Below are positions 63,381 through 64,000 of a stretch of DNA of 64,000 nt, one piece after another (within the stretch, counting starts at the first letter, position 1; each line of letters begins with the position of its first letter). This DNA is from Paenibacillus sp. BJ-4 (GTDB lineage Bacteria; Bacillota; Bacilli; Paenibacillales; Paenibacillaceae). Location of the stretch: assembly GCF_020404765.1 (NCBI RefSeq), contig NZ_JAIVEM010000006.1:1-64000 (forward strand). The letters run 5' to 3'. Under the pieces are notes generated by a model that had not been told where the DNA came from, searched no databases, and saw only the letters and a program-made list of their open reading frames with translations. Position numbers and translations under genes: made by a program.

Positions 63381-64000
63381 TTGAGTGGAGACTTGAAGCA
63401 ATTACAGCAGAAACTTCATATTCAATTCAACAATCGGCAGCTTCTGAAGCAGGCCTTTACGCACGCTTCCTACGTAAACGAACATCGGTTCAGTCAGCAT
63501 GCAGACAATGAGCGCCTTGAGTTTTTAGGTGACGCTGTGCTGGAGCTGACTGTATCCGAGCAATTGTACAATCAATACCCTAACCGACCCGAAGGCGAAT
63601 TGACCAAGCTGCGCGCAGCTATTGTCTGCGAGCCTTCTCTGGTGAAGTTTGCTGTCGGGCTTGAGTTCGGGCAATATGTACTGCTTGGAAAAGGCGAGGA
63701 GCTAACGGGTGGACGTACTCGTCCGGCTTTGCTCGCTGATGTGTTCGAAGCGTTCGTAGGCGCGCTTTATTTGGATCAGGGTCTGGAGGCCGTCCGGTCG
63801 TTTCTAGAACGTTATATTTTTCCTCAAATTGTGTTAAATGGTAAGCTCCAGATGAGTGATTTTAAAACAGAGCTTCAGGAACTGACGCAGCATCATAACA
63901 TGGGGATGCTTGAATACAAGATTGTAGAGGAGCGCGGACCTGCCCATGAGCGCGAGTTTGTAGCCGAGGTATATATGGACAGCGAACGGCTGGGGGCAGG
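63381..64000 (+). CDS. rnc: Ribonuclease III (runs off the right edge)
   Basis: The first 206 codons of the double-strand-specific RNase that processes rRNA precursors. The signature [14 protein letters not shown] with metal-binding acidic residues and a second set ([18 protein letters not shown]) are visible; the double-stranded-RNA-binding domain has begun ([11 protein letters not shown]) when the window ends. The start is a TTG 12 bases after fabF, with AAGGGGT upstream. Placement after fabF-acpP is the usual Firmicute order. Confidence 0.95.
   Translation, partial: MSGDLKQLQQKLHIQFNNRQLLKQAFTHASYVNEHRFSQHADNERLEFLGDAVLELTVSEQLYNQYPNRPEGELTKLRAAIVCEPSLVKFAVGLEFGQYVLLGKGEELTGGRTRPALLADVFEAFVGALYLDQGLEAVRSFLERYIFPQIVLNGKLQMSDFKTELQELTQHHNMGMLEYKIVEERGPAHEREFVAEVYMDSERLGA

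Overview
The window looks like a chromosome segment of a Paenibacillus of the P. polymyxa type. The evidence is a low-to-middle GC Firmicute style with strong AAGGAGG ribosome sites and TTG/GTG starts, spore-former genes (ylbJ, a BclA-like surface protein), and the conserved order rsmD-coaD-ylbJ-ylbL-tmcAL-yceD-rpmF-fapR-plsX-fabH-fabD-fabG-acpP-fabF-rnc at the right end. The genus call is inference from gene content; no rRNA or tRNA gene was seen.

Left third (1-31 kb): an IS3-type transposase tail at the edge, a serine hydrolase, two chemoreceptors, several MFS exporters (one with its own MarR regulator), a small transaldolase, a CcpN-like repressor, a TraX-like membrane protein and a polysaccharide deacetylase. 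A stand-alone adenylation-carrier-reductase NRPS (9728-13423) follows. Next come rpiA-vanZ, a MarR gene with a clear palindromic operator, a broken B12-binding sensor gene beside an intact hybrid histidine kinase, and an MFP-RND-TetR efflux operon with a consensus promoter and overlapping palindromes.

Middle (31-41 kb) is the accessory, rearranged part. A 340-bp inverted-repeat element and a GC-rich TetR plus methionine aminopeptidase pair are bracketed by a 25-bp repeat and IS630/IS5 remnants. Beyond lie an NlpC/P60 cell-wall hydrolase, an iron alcohol dehydrogenase with a Rex-like operator, and a deletion scar that joined a TetR tail to a flavin oxidoreductase fragment. A possibly leaderless MarR gene and a quinone reductase share a palindrome. 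A second MarR precedes degV, and a collagen-free BclA-like protein follows.

Right third (41-64 kb): a GH42 beta-galactosidase with an MFS gene and a divergent AraC regulator, a KimA-type potassium importer, and an acyltransferase. The most unusual locus is 49.1-50.6 kb, an agr-type quorum-sensing operon: an AgrC-like membrane sensor with no kinase domain, AgrB, and a 40-residue AgrD whose ring cysteine is replaced by serine. After it comes the conserved ylb block and the FapR-controlled fatty-acid operon, ending inside rnc at the window edge.
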